64,000 bases of DNA. Origin: Rubricoccus sp038746605 (GTDB lineage Bacteria; Bacteroidota; Rhodothermia; Rhodothermales; Rubricoccaceae). A program made the translations under genes and the position numbers. Below, one piece after another: positions 49,176-57,240 of this stretch (position 1 is the stretch's first letter; every line of letters begins with the position of its first letter). The notes beneath the pieces are model-generated. The model was not told the origin of the DNA. It saw nothing but the letters and a program-made list of their open reading frames with translations, and searched no databases. The DNA lies in assembly GCA_038746605.1 (NCBI GenBank), contig JBCDKM010000017.1:1-64000 (forward strand), in the 5' to 3' direction.

Positions 49176-49300
49176 GCAGTTGGGTCGTGCGCGTGGTGGG
49201 GAGTGGAGGCACGCTCGTGCCACCGCTTCACGTCGCGACCCAGCTGCACCGGGCTCCGAGCCCCTGACCCCGCCCGGTCAGGGGCTCGGTTCATTCTGTT
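49176..49300 (+). ncRNA. Candidate structured small RNA with terminator
   Basis: The segment folds as nested helices. An outer helix pairs GCAGTTGGGTCG (49176-49187) with CGACCCAGCTGC (49236-49247), 11 Watson-Crick pairs and one G-U. An inner helix pairs GGCACG (49208-49213) with CGTGCC (49216-49221), extended by AGTGG/CCGCT through one wobble. Nine bases later comes a 14-bp terminator stem. It contains no protein-coding signal and has the size of a regulatory sRNA. It could equally be a stable 3'-UTR fragment of the upstream 84-codon gene. No known RNA family (tmRNA, SRP RNA, RNase P) is recognised. Confidence 0.5.
49256..49300 (+). terminator. Strong intrinsic terminator-like hairpin
   Basis: CCGAGCCCCTGACC (49256-49269) and GGTCAGGGGCTCGG (49276-49289) form a perfect 14-bp stem with a 6-nt loop, followed by TTCATTCTGTT. 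Its stem is unrelated to the CCCGCCTCGG family. The T-rich tail is interrupted, so efficiency is uncertain. Confidence 0.72.
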
Positions 49301-49323
49301 CCGTGGGGTCCTCCCTAGGGTCC

Positions 49324-49344
49324 CCCGCCTCGGTACCGAGGCGG
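49324..49344. repeat. CCCGCCTCGG-family hairpin
   Basis: CCCGCCTCGG-TA-CCGAGGCGG, a perfect palindrome with 9-bp arms, located 24 bp beyond the terminator hairpin tail and before the convergent DUF2795 gene. Confidence 0.9.
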
Positions 49345-49382
49345 ACAGAGCCGGGTCTCACCTGGCGCCCCGCGTACGGTCC

Positions 49383-49601
49383 CTACTCGTCTTCGAAGTA
49401 AAAGTCCTCGTTCTGAGTCGGGTAGTCCGGCCAGACCTCTTCGATGTTCTCATATGGCTCGCCGTCGTCTTCCATCTCTTCGAGGTTCTGGATGACCTCG
49501 TAGGGTGCGCCGGTACGATCAGCGTAGTCGATCAACTCATCCTTGGTAGCAGGCCAGGGGGCGTCTTCGAGCGTCGCCGCGAGTTCGAGCGTCCAGTACA
49601 T
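49383..49601 (-). CDS. DUF2795 domain protein
   Basis: A 72-residue acidic protein. ATLEDAPWPATKDELIDYADRTGAP followed by EVIQNLEEMEDDGEPYENIEEVWPDYP matches the DUF2795 family of small proteins common in Bacteroidota. The fold is a short helical bundle and the role is unknown. The ATG at 49601 is chosen because MYWTLELAATLED starts the family-typical N-terminus and the upstream frame is Arg/Pro-rich. It is convergent with the structured RNA region. Confidence 0.83.
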   Translation of the reverse strand: MYWTLELAATLEDAPWPATKDELIDYADRTGAPYEVIQNLEEMEDDGEPYENIEEVWPDYPTQNEDFYFEDE

Positions 49602-49725
49602 GTCAGGGGGAAGCGGAGGAAACGGGCCAGAGAAGCGGGCCGAGAAGGGATTCGAGTCAGGGCCGCACGATAGGACGGCTACGCGCGAAATGCAACGGGG
49701 TCCCGGTTCCGCCCCAACCCTCCAC

Positions 49726-49760
49726 AAAAAGCGGGCAGCCCTTCCTGTAGAGCTGCCCGC
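49726..49760 (-). terminator. Rho-independent terminator of the M23 peptidase gene
   Basis: On the minus strand GCGGGCAGC and GGCTGCCCGC form a stem followed by TTTTT, 26 bp past the stop codon of the peptidase gene. With the rhodopsin terminator it shows what a true terminator looks like in this genome. Confidence 0.9.
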
Positions 49761-49785
49761 GGGGCAAGGCTGTGCTGGGTCGGCG

Positions 49786-50766
49786 CTAGTCGAAAGAGAC
49801 GGTCTGCGTCCGCGATGCCTCCAGGAGTTCCTGGTACTCGCGCGGACTGACGCCCGGGACAAACGTCGTCACCGGGTCGATGGGCTTGCGCTCCTCATTG
49901 AGGAGGCGCACCTCAAAGTGGAGGTGCGGCGCCGTGGAGAGGCCCGTGTTGCCGGAGTACGCGATGGTCTGCCCTCGCCGCACGGCAGAGCCAACCTCGA
50001 TGCCCGGGGCGACGCGCGAGAGGTGCGCATAGCGCGTCATCTTGCCCGCCAGCGGATGATCCACGTCGATGACGTTTCCGTAGCCGCCCTTTGAGCCGAT
50101 GAAGCTCACCACTCCGTCCCCGACCGCGTACAGCGGCGTACCGACGGGTGTCGGGAAGTCCACGCCTGCATGCATCCGCGTGGTGTGGAGGATGGGGTGG
50201 TACCGCATCCCGAAGCCGGAAGTGAGCCGCGCGTTCTTGAGCGGTAGGATGGCGGGCTGCTGGCGGAGGACGGCCTGGCGCGAGGTGGCGAGTTCCTTCA
50301 ACTCGGCGTAGGAGCGGTTCTGGAGTTCCATCTGACGCTCCAGACGGTCAATGGTCTCGCTCGTGGTGAGTAGGAGTTGAGCGGTGGGCGTGGAGTAATG
50401 AGCCACGTTCTCCCGCTCGGCACCGCCGACGCCCATCTGAAACTCGTCCTCTGAGATCGGCTCGGCGTTGAGAACGGTACGGTAGAGCTCGCGGTCGGTC
50501 TCGGCGAGGCTTTCGAGATCGTCGGAGAAGGCCACGAGGCGGGTGTTGGCCTCTTCGAGTTGACCTTGCAGGGTGCGGATCTCCTCGCGCTGCGCCACTT
50601 CCACGGGTGAGGTCACGAACTGAGAGAGCACGCTCACGCCGATGGCCGCCAGGACGAGAGCGAGGGACGCGATGGCGCCGACCTTGAGCCAGAGCCCTTT
50701 CCGGCTCGGCTCGACCTCCACAAAGGTGCAGGTCTCGTGGTCGTAGTAGTAAAAGCTGTTGGCCAT
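49786..50766 (-). CDS. Membrane-anchored M23 family metallopeptidase
   Basis: A 326-residue cell-wall peptidase-like protein. A cytoplasmic N-terminus (SFYYYDHETCTFVEVEPS) is followed by one membrane helix (about 27-50), a periplasmic coiled coil (about 56-100 and 130-170) and an M23 domain: SGFGMRYHPILHTTRMHAGVDFPTPVGTP with the zinc ligands H and D, then the HLHFEV motif. Enzymes of this layout cleave peptidoglycan cross-bridges, or act as division or elongation activators when catalytic residues are lost; here the ligands look intact. The N-terminal part is characteristic of Bacteroidota homologues. It has its own terminator. Confidence 0.91.
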   Translation of the reverse strand: MANSFYYYDHETCTFVEVEPSRKGLWLKVGAIASLALVLAAIGVSVLSQFVTSPVEVAQREEIRTLQGQLEEANTRLVAFSDDLESLAETDRELYRTVLNAEPISEDEFQMGVGGAERENVAHYSTPTAQLLLTTSETIDRLERQMELQNRSYAELKELATSRQAVLRQQPAILPLKNARLTSGFGMRYHPILHTTRMHAGVDFPTPVGTPLYAVGDGVVSFIGSKGGYGNVIDVDHPLAGKMTRYAHLSRVAPGIEVGSAVRRGQTIAYSGNTGLSTAPHLHFEVRLLNEERKPIDPVTTFVPGVSPREYQELLEASRTQTVSFD

Positions 50767-51250
50767 AGGTGGGGCTGGGTGGGAACGGAGCCCCTATCGC
50801 TGAAGCCGGGAGAGGGCCCGGCCGGCTCCGGCGATGGGGGCCGCCAGCACATCCACTGCACGCGGCAAAGGCCGGGCCAGAGACCACAGCGGGACGCCAG
50901 CGCCGCCGAGCAGGTCTCAAGCAACCTGTCCTGGCGTGGTGGAAAGCGCTTTCGCGGAGAAGAAGGTATCGGGAGTTCTGGCGTCCGTCAACGGGGCGCC
51001 CTGCCCTCCTCCGATTCCTCGCCTAATGGTTTCGTTTTGTAGCGTTCTAGAAAGACGGGTGCATGGACACGAGCCGGTGCCAGGTGCGCCCGCCTCGGCG
51101 CCGAGGTGGGCAGAGAGCCGGGGTGGAGAGAGGTCGTAAGAAGGGGAGCGCGGGAGACCACGCTACGTCCGCGGAGGGACTTGGCCCTCGAGCACAGCCT
51201 TACGAAGAGCGCAGAGCGGAAACAGTTCCGATTGCTCTCTGCCTCACGCC
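50767..51250. other. Intergenic region between hprK and the M23 gene
   Basis: No gene is recognised in this 484-bp stretch. Frames on both strands are low-complexity and inconsistent with neighbouring codon use. It contains a repeat-family hairpin (51089-51110) and an AT-richer patch near 51025-51060 (GGTTTCGTTTTGTAGCG) that could hold a promoter for the minus-strand peptidase gene. Confidence 0.5.
51089..51110. repeat. CCCGCCTCGG-family hairpin
   Basis: CCCGCCTCGG-CG-CCGAGGTGGG, 10-bp arms with one mismatch, about 140 bp beyond the hprK stop. Confidence 0.85.
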
Positions 51251-52267
51251 TCACTCGATGTCGTGCTCGAACCACTCGATGCCTCGACGCGGAGCCCCCC
51301 CTCCTTGCCGCGACGCGATCCGGTCTTTGAGACGTCGTTGGAAGACCTCGGCCGGGTCGTAGCCGTAGTGCCTCAAGAGGTGGTTCATCGCGATCACCTC
51401 GCAGATGACCGTCACGTTCTTGCCCGGTACGATGGGCAGCTTCACGACCGGCATCTCGACGCCCAGGATGTGCTCCGTCTCATCCACCATCCCAATCCGG
51501 GTGTACTCCTCGGACTCGTCCCATCGGTGAATCCGCACGACGACCTCGATTCGCTTCTGGTAGCGGACCGCCCGCACACCGAACATCGCGCGGACATCCA
51601 CGATGCCGAGGCCACGGATTTCCATGAAGTGCTGCGCGAGGTCGGTCCCGGAGCCCATCAGCACGCCTTCGCTCTTGTGAGTCGCGATGACGACATCGTC
51701 GGCGACGAGGCGATGGCCGCGCTCCACGAGGTCCAGGGCTACTTCAGACTTGCCGATTCCCGCCGGGCCGGAGAGCAGGAGACCGATGCCATACACGTCC
51801 ACGAGGGAGCCATGGAGCGTGAGTTGCTCCGCGAACTGGTCCTCCAGGAAATCGCGGAGTTGCGAGATGAACGGGACCGTCGGCGTCTCGGAGCGAAAAA
51901 GAGGGACGCCCGCCTCGGCGGCCTGCTGGCGGAGAGTCTCGGAGAGAGTGTTGCCCGCCGTCAGCACGATACAGGGCAGGTCGAAGGCGAGCAACCGACC
52001 GAAGGCTTCGGCGCTTCCCTCCTCACCGAGCCACTTCAGGTAGCGGCACTCGGTATTGCCGAGCACCTGGACCCGGTGATGTGTGAACAGCTCCGTGTAG
52101 CCCGCCAGCGCGAGACCGGGCCGGTGGATGTTGGGCTCCGTGACGGTTCGGTTCTCCGCATCCACGCCATTGACCGGCTCCATCGTCATCCCGACACGCT
52201 CGCGCATTCGTTCCGCGAGATAGGCGACGGTGATGGACTCTTTGCGGTAGGGCGTCGGCTGTCTCAC
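51251..52267 (-). CDS. hprK: HPr kinase/phosphorylase
   Basis: A 338-residue two-domain protein. The N-terminal domain (about 10-140) ends with SETLRQQAAEAGVPLFRS. The catalytic domain has Walker A GPAGIGKSE near residue 165 and the HprK signature MEIRGLGIVDVRAMFG near 215, plus the C-terminal AMNHLLRHYGYDPAEVF. In Firmicutes the enzyme phosphorylates HPr on Ser; in many PTS-poor bacteria it has other regulatory targets. No HPr gene is visible here, so the target is unknown. A GTG start is used. It lies 60 bp downstream of the moxR stop on the same strand. Confidence 0.93.
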   Translation of the reverse strand: MRQPTPYRKESITVAYLAERMRERVGMTMEPVNGVDAENRTVTEPNIHRPGLALAGYTELFTHHRVQVLGNTECRYLKWLGEEGSAEAFGRLLAFDLPCIVLTAGNTLSETLRQQAAEAGVPLFRSETPTVPFISQLRDFLEDQFAEQLTLHGSLVDVYGIGLLLSGPAGIGKSEVALDLVERGHRLVADDVVIATHKSEGVLMGSGTDLAQHFMEIRGLGIVDVRAMFGVRAVRYQKRIEVVVRIHRWDESEEYTRIGMVDETEHILGVEMPVVKLPIVPGKNVTVICEVIAMNHLLRHYGYDPAEVFQRRLKDRIASRQGGGAPRRGIEWFEHDIE

Positions 52268-52295
52268 GGGAGATAGAGAATGCGGGATGAGGGGT

Positions 52296-52315
52296 CCCGC
52301 CTCGGGCTCGAGGCG
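52296..52315. repeat. Degenerate CCCGCCTCGG-family element
   Basis: CCCGCCTCGG (52296-52305) is followed by CTCGAGGCGAG, a damaged second arm, in the 60-bp gap between moxR and hprK. Confidence 0.55.
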
Positions 52316-52327
52316 AGCGCACGTGGC

Positions 52328-53425
52328 TCAGGGAACCTCCACTTTGTCAAGGACGCGCTGGACGATCTGATCGGAGGTGATCTCCTCCGCCTCCGCTTCG
52401 TAGGTGACACCGACTCGGTGACGGAGCACGTCCAGCGCGACGGCCCGTACGTCATCCGGGGTGACGTATGGACGACCATCGAGGAACGCGGCAGCGCGGG
52501 CACCGAGGGCGAGCGCGATGGTCGCACGAGGGCTCGCGCCGTGGGCCACGAGCCCGTCGGTATCCCGGACACCGTACGCGCTCGGGGTGCGTGTCGCGAG
52601 GACGAGGTCCACGATGTATTCCTCCAGGCTCGGATCCATCCACAGCGAGTCCACTACGTCTCGCGCGGCGAGGACCTGCTGCGGCTGCACGACCGCTCGC
52701 GTCTGCAGAGTCTCGGCTGTGCGTGCCATCCGGCGAAGGATCTGAAGCTCTTCTTCCTTTGACGGGTAGCCGACGACCGTTTTGAGCATGAAGCGATCCA
52801 CCTGCGCCTCCGGCAGCGGGTAGGTCCCCTCCTGCTCGATGGGGTTCTGCGTCGCGAGAACGAGAAACGGATGCGGCAACGGGTAGGTGCTCTCACCGAT
52901 GGTGACCTGCCGCTCCTGCATCGCCTCCAAAAGGGCGCTCTGCACCTTCGCGGGCGCGCGGTTGACCTCGTCGGCGAGGACAAAGTTGGCGAACACCGGC
53001 CCCTTCTTGACGCGGAAGGAGCCGTCGCCCTGATGGTAGACCAGCGTGCCGACGAGGTCGGCGGGCAAGAGGTCCGGCGTGAACTGGATGCGCTGGAAGT
53101 CCGCGTGGACGGCCTTCGCGAGCGTCGAGATGGTGAGGGTTTTCGCGAGGCCCGGCACGCCCTCCAGCAGGACGTGGCCGCCCGTGAGCAAGCCGATCAG
53201 GAGGCGCTCCACCATCCGCTCCTGCCCCACCACTACGCGGCCGACCTCCTCCATGAGCGGGCGGACCCAGGCACTCGACTGGCGGACGCGCTCGGTGAGA
53301 ACATTGAGGTCGGGCATGCCCGCCTCGGGGGTCGAGTCAGCGGGGCCTTCGGAAGCGATAGGCGCGAAGGTGGGCGGCTGAACAGAGGGCGGGGCGCCCG
53401 GGCCGGGGGATCGGGGAGTCTCCAT
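52328..53425 (-). CDS. MoxR-family AAA+ ATPase
   Basis: A 365-residue AAA+ protein. After a Pro-rich N-terminus of about 40 residues comes VVVGQERMVERLLIGLLTGGHVLLEGVPGLAKT (Walker A), FANFVLADEVNRAP (Walker B) and LATQNPIEQEGTYPLPEAQVDRF (sensor 1 plus the MoxR signature), with the lid domain at about 265-365. MoxR ATPases act as chaperones for VWA/DUF58 partners. The likely partners are the DUF58 and BatD-like proteins 11-13 kb upstream. In many genomes these genes are adjacent, so the split is notable. The ATG at 53425 is used, and an internal ATG near 53317 would remove the Pro-rich part. Confidence 0.93.
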   Translation of the reverse strand: METPRSPGPGAPPSVQPPTFAPIASEGPADSTPEAGMPDLNVLTERVRQSSAWVRPLMEEVGRVVVGQERMVERLLIGLLTGGHVLLEGVPGLAKTLTISTLAKAVHADFQRIQFTPDLLPADLVGTLVYHQGDGSFRVKKGPVFANFVLADEVNRAPAKVQSALLEAMQERQVTIGESTYPLPHPFLVLATQNPIEQEGTYPLPEAQVDRFMLKTVVGYPSKEEELQILRRMARTAETLQTRAVVQPQQVLAARDVVDSLWMDPSLEEYIVDLVLATRTPSAYGVRDTDGLVAHGASPRATIALALGARAAAFLDGRPYVTPDDVRAVALDVLRHRVGVTYEAEAEEITSDQIVQRVLDKVEVP

Positions 53426-53444
53426 GTCGCGAAGGTAGACGCGG

Positions 53445-54395
53445 CTACACGTTCGACGGGCCGAGAATCGTGCCCAGCGCGAGGTCGGCGCCGTTGAGGA
53501 AATCGGCTGTGTTCATGCGGCGCTTGCCCTCGCGCTGGACCTGGAGCAGTTCCACCGCGCCCGAGGCACAGGCCACCACGAGGCGGTCCTCGGCCTCGGC
53601 CACCTCGCCGGGGGCCCCGAGGCGGGCGGAATCGTCGGTGAGGACGGAGCGGAAGACCTTCAAGGTTTCGCCGCTCCACGTCGTCCATGCGCCAGGGTAC
53701 GGCGAGAGTGCGCGGATGTGGTCGTGGACCTTCTTCGCGGGGCGGTTCCAGTCGATCTCGGCGTCCTCGCGGAAGATCTTGGGGGCTGGGCTCGCGAGGG
53801 CGTCATCCTGGGGAAGGGCCTCGGCTGTGCCCATCGCGATCCGTCGGACCGTCTCCACCACCGCCCCAGCACCGACCTCCGCCAGACGGTCGTGCACGTC
53901 GCCCGCCGCGTCGTCCGCGCCAACGGGGATGCGCTCGCGGAGGATCACATCGCCGGTATCCACCTTCGCCTTGAGAAAAAAGGTGGTGACGCCGGTCTCG
54001 GTCACGCCGTCCATGAGCGCGCGGTTGATCGGCGCGGCGCCTCGGTAGGAGGGCAGGAGAGAGCCGTGGAGGTTGAACGCGCCGAGGCGGGCGGTCTCGT
54101 AGACGGCGCGCGGCAGGATGCGGAACGCGACGACGGCGAGGATGTCGGGGTCCAGATCGGCCAGGTCGCGCTGGAAGACTTCGTCCTTGAGGCTCTCAGG
54201 CTGGAGGATGGGAATCCCGTGGCTCGCCGCCGCTTTCTTGACAGCGCTCTCGCGGAGCGTCTGGCCGCGCCCGGCAGGCCTGTCTGGCACCGTGACCACA
54301 GCGACAGGAGCGAGGCCAGCGGCAACGAGGGCGTCGAGGGAGGGCACGGCGAAGTCTGGCGTGCCCATGAAGACGATACGGGGAGAATCAGCCAC
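53445..54395 (-). CDS. fmt: Methionyl-tRNA formyltransferase
   Basis: A 316-residue enzyme. RIVFMGTPDFAVPSLDAL is the start signature, FNLHGSLLPSYRGAAPIN the substrate region with the catalytic Asn and His, and KVDTGDVI the catalytic Asp loop. The C-terminal OB-like domain spans about 210-316. It formylates the initiator methionyl-tRNA from 10-formyl-tetrahydrofolate. The usual neighbour def (peptide deformylase) is not in the window. A GTG start at 54395 gives the family-typical N-terminus. It lies 19 bp upstream of moxR on the same strand, so co-transcription is likely. Confidence 0.95.
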   Translation of the reverse strand: MADSPRIVFMGTPDFAVPSLDALVAAGLAPVAVVTVPDRPAGRGQTLRESAVKKAAASHGIPILQPESLKDEVFQRDLADLDPDILAVVAFRILPRAVYETARLGAFNLHGSLLPSYRGAAPINRALMDGVTETGVTTFFLKAKVDTGDVILRERIPVGADDAAGDVHDRLAEVGAGAVVETVRRIAMGTAEALPQDDALASPAPKIFREDAEIDWNRPAKKVHDHIRALSPYPGAWTTWSGETLKVFRSVLTDDSARLGAPGEVAEAEDRLVVACASGAVELLQVQREGKRRMNTADFLNGADLALGTILGPSNV

Positions 54396-54426
54396 AGGAG
54401 AAGAGGAGCGGAGGGTTGGAAGATCG

Positions 54427-54473
54427 CCCGCCTCGGGGCGACCGTGGGGGGGACCGGCGGACTGCCGAGGCGG
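54427..54473. repeat. CCCGCCTCGG-family pair
   Basis: CCCGCCTCGG (54427-54436) and CCGAGGCGG (54465-54473) with a 28-nt spacer, in the gap between the GWxTD gene and fmt. Confidence 0.8.
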
Positions 54474-54496
54474 ACGGACCCGCCGGACACCACAAC

Positions 54497-54523
54497 GCCC
54501 CGCCTCGGGTCGCGAGGCGGGGC
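54497..54523. repeat. Second hairpin with related GCCCCGCCTCG arms
   Basis: GCCCCGCCTCG (54497-54507) and CGAGGCGGGGC (54513-54523), an 11-bp perfect stem with a 5-nt loop, 33 bp beyond the GWxTD stop. Two family members in one 160-bp gap is unusual. Confidence 0.85.
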
Positions 54524-54555
54524 GGTGAACGGGGCGTAGCGGGCCGGTCTTCCCT

Positions 54556-55884
54556 CTACATCCGCGTCCGTTCGTCCCAGATGGGCACCAGGAGTTGGTA
54601 ATCCCCCACGCCCTCGTCCACGAAGATGAACTGACGGCCATGGCGGTAATAGAACCAGACCTGATACGGCTGGGTGCCGTAGCTGAAGGGGCGATCCTCC
54701 ACATGGTCCGGCTCGCCAAAGCGAATGAAGACTTCGCCGCGATCCGTGTTCCAGCCAGAGTCCTGAATGCGGCCGTAGCGCTCGTTCGCGTAGGCCACCC
54801 GGTAGTAGTAGGCCTCCATCTGCTCGTTGCGATCCGTGCCTGGGGTCGGATCGCGGCGGCTCCAGAACTCACGGAAGAGGCGCACCTTGTCCTCGTAGGT
54901 CGCGGCGTCTCGGATGGCGTCGATCTCGCGGTCCTTTGCGACGTAGCGGAGCTGCGCGATGGCGCCGTCGAGGTCGGCGATCTGGGCATTGAGCCCCATC
55001 CAGTGGACAGCGAACGGGCGCTCCGCCTGGGCCACGACCTCCCCCTCGGGGTCTGCTAGGCGGACGGTCAGGGTGTAGTCCCCCACCTGCAGGCCCTCGG
55101 TGGAGATCCGAAGAGCCGCAGGGGTGCGGCCTTCGGGCACTGAGAGATCCTCCGTCACGAGAACCGGCACACCCACATCTTCGCGCTGGCGCGGCGCGAG
55201 GCCGAGGAGTGCACTGAACGAGGGGCGGTCGCCGAGGCGGGAGCGGTCGGTGACGGCGTAGGTGACCTGGAGATCGGCGGACGCCTCGGCGAAGAGCTCG
55301 TAATAGACCGTGAAGGCCTCCTGCTCCGTGGAAATAGAGCCGCCGATGTTGGGCTCGAAGCGGTTGCTCTCTGGGTCGTACTCGTTCAGGAAGACTGGAT
55401 CGCTCATCGCGATGGGGCCGGTCATGTCTCGGACGTGCGCACCGAGTTGATGCGCGAAGGTGCGGCCGCTGGCGCCGTCCTCCAGCGTGACCTCCAGCAC
55501 GTAACGGCCCGGATCCACCTCGATGGCCTGCACGGAACGGTCGGTGCTCTCCTGGCTGAGGGTCTCGTCGTAGGTAGCGACGGTGACATCGCGGTTCCAG
55601 GTGCGGCTGGCGACGAGCCCGGCGACGGTCCCATCCGGCGCGATGCGCTGCACCTCGGCAGTCACGACGTAGCTCGCCTCGAAACCGCCTGTGCGGGCGA
55701 GGAACCGGAGACTCTCATACGGCACGTCCGCGTAGACATCGAGGCGGGAGGTGCCGTCATCCTCACGCGAGACCACGACCTCAGTGGAGAAGGCGGGCTG
55801 GTACGCCGTCTGTGCCGCGGCGGGCACCACGAGGAGGAGCGCAAAAAGGGCCCCGAGGAGGAGCCGAGAGTAGCGAGCGCGCAT
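54556..55884 (-). CDS. GWxTD domain-containing exported protein
   Basis: A 442-residue exported protein. Signal peptide MRARYSRLLLGALFALLLVVPAAA; a beta-rich region (about 25-320); then the C-terminal GWxTD domain with GRIQDSGWNTDRGEVFIRFGEPDHVE near residue 375 and VWFYY at the end. GWxTD proteins are frequent in Bacteroidota, Rhodothermota and Gemmatimonadota and their function is unknown. The ATG at 55884 is preferred to the GTG 15 bp upstream because it starts the signal peptide directly. It is followed by two repeat hairpins. Confidence 0.88.
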   Translation of the reverse strand: MRARYSRLLLGALFALLLVVPAAAQTAYQPAFSTEVVVSREDDGTSRLDVYADVPYESLRFLARTGGFEASYVVTAEVQRIAPDGTVAGLVASRTWNRDVTVATYDETLSQESTDRSVQAIEVDPGRYVLEVTLEDGASGRTFAHQLGAHVRDMTGPIAMSDPVFLNEYDPESNRFEPNIGGSISTEQEAFTVYYELFAEASADLQVTYAVTDRSRLGDRPSFSALLGLAPRQREDVGVPVLVTEDLSVPEGRTPAALRISTEGLQVGDYTLTVRLADPEGEVVAQAERPFAVHWMGLNAQIADLDGAIAQLRYVAKDREIDAIRDAATYEDKVRLFREFWSRRDPTPGTDRNEQMEAYYYRVAYANERYGRIQDSGWNTDRGEVFIRFGEPDHVEDRPFSYGTQPYQVWFYYRHGRQFIFVDEGVGDYQLLVPIWDERTRM

Positions 55885-56066
55885 AGGCTCGTCAGACACG
55901 GAATCGGAGAAGAGGAGCAGCGGGTCCGCCCGTAGGCAGACAGCGTGAAGATGCGACGCTGGAACTACGTGTAGGGTACCGGCCGGACGAACCGTCTCGC
56001 GACGGGGACGGACGGCCCGAGAGGGCGCCGAACGGTACCGCTTCCATCTCGGGAGGCCGTGCGCGG

Positions 56067-57032
56067 TCAGCCATCGGCGCCCTCGAAAAGCGCGTGCACG
56101 AAGGCGGCGCGGTCGAAGACTTGCAGGTCCCGCATGCCTTCGCCCACGCCGATGTATTTAACCGGGATCTGGAACTCGTTGGAAATGCCAATCACGATGC
56201 CCCCCTTGGCGGTGCCATCGAGCTTCGTGAGCACCAGACCGGTGACATCGACCGCCTCGGTGAAGGCCTCGGCCTGGCGGAGAGCGTTCTGGCCGGTGGA
56301 GGCATCGAGGACGAGGAGCACTTCGTGAGGCGCGCCGGGCACCTGCTTGTCCATCACGCGCTTCACCTTCGAGAGCTCATTCATAAGCCCGATCTGGTTG
56401 TGGAGCCGCCCGGCCGTGTCGATCAGCGCTACGTCCGCACCGATGGTCTTAGCACGCGCGAGGGTATCGAAGGCGACGGCGGCAGGGTCTGCTCCCTGGT
56501 ACTGCTTCACGATGGGCACGCCTGCGCGCTCACTCCAGATCTCAAGTTGCTCCGTGGCGGCAGCGCGGAAGGTATCGGCCGCGCCGAGGAGGACGCTCTT
56601 GCCCGCCTCCTTGTAGCGGTGCGCGATCTTTCCGATGGAGGTCGTCTTTCCGACGCCATTGACTCCGACGACCATCACGACGTGCGGCGTGGAGGGCAGC
56701 GGCGCCTCGAAACTGGCAGGCCGCTCTGGGGCGCTCTCTAGCAACAGGTTCGCGATGGTGTCTCGGATGAGCGCCTGAAGCTCCTTCGTGGTGACGTACT
56801 TGTCCTCCGCCACGCGCGCCTCGATACGACGGATGATGTCGACGGTCGTTTTGACACCGACGTCCGAGGTCACGAGCGCCTCTTCGAGGTCGTCTAGAAC
56901 CTCGTCGTCCACGGTGTCTTTGCCCGCGACGGCGCGGCCGATCTTGCTGAAGAAGCCAGAGCGGGTCTTTTCGAGCCCGGCTTCGAGCTTGTCCTGGTCG
57001 TCTTTCTTGCGTCCGAGGCCGAAGAGCGCCAT
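56067..57032 (-). CDS. ftsY: Signal recognition particle receptor FtsY
   Basis: A 321-residue NG-domain GTPase. GVNGVGKTTSIGKIAHRY is G1, DTFRAAATEQL G2, DTAGRLHNQIGLMNEL G3, TKLDGTAKGG G4, and the C-terminal YIGVGEGMRDLQVFD closes the G domain. The N domain (about 20-100) is a helical bundle and the acidic A domain is very short, as in many Bacteroidota. It docks the ribosome-SRP complex at the inner membrane for co-translational insertion. The ATG at 57032 (MALFGLGRKKDD) is the family-typical start. It is transcribed in the same direction as the GWxTD gene. Confidence 0.96.
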   Translation of the reverse strand: MALFGLGRKKDDQDKLEAGLEKTRSGFFSKIGRAVAGKDTVDDEVLDDLEEALVTSDVGVKTTVDIIRRIEARVAEDKYVTTKELQALIRDTIANLLLESAPERPASFEAPLPSTPHVVMVVGVNGVGKTTSIGKIAHRYKEAGKSVLLGAADTFRAAATEQLEIWSERAGVPIVKQYQGADPAAVAFDTLARAKTIGADVALIDTAGRLHNQIGLMNELSKVKRVMDKQVPGAPHEVLLVLDASTGQNALRQAEAFTEAVDVTGLVLTKLDGTAKGGIVIGISNEFQIPVKYIGVGEGMRDLQVFDRAAFVHALFEGADG

Positions 57033-57240
57033 CGTGCTGTGGGGTAAGGGGCGTGCGGAACGAGGAGGCTGCGCGTCAGGATTCGCGCGACACGCGGAAG
57101 GTCTCACCCGAGAGCCACCCGTCGCGCGAAGAGCGACACAATCTGACGATCCAGGACGGCACGATCCAGGGCAAGGCAACGGAGTCACTGATTCGAGATC
57201 CAGACCCATCCGTTCGGGGCCTTTCTCGCGTCAAGACTCG

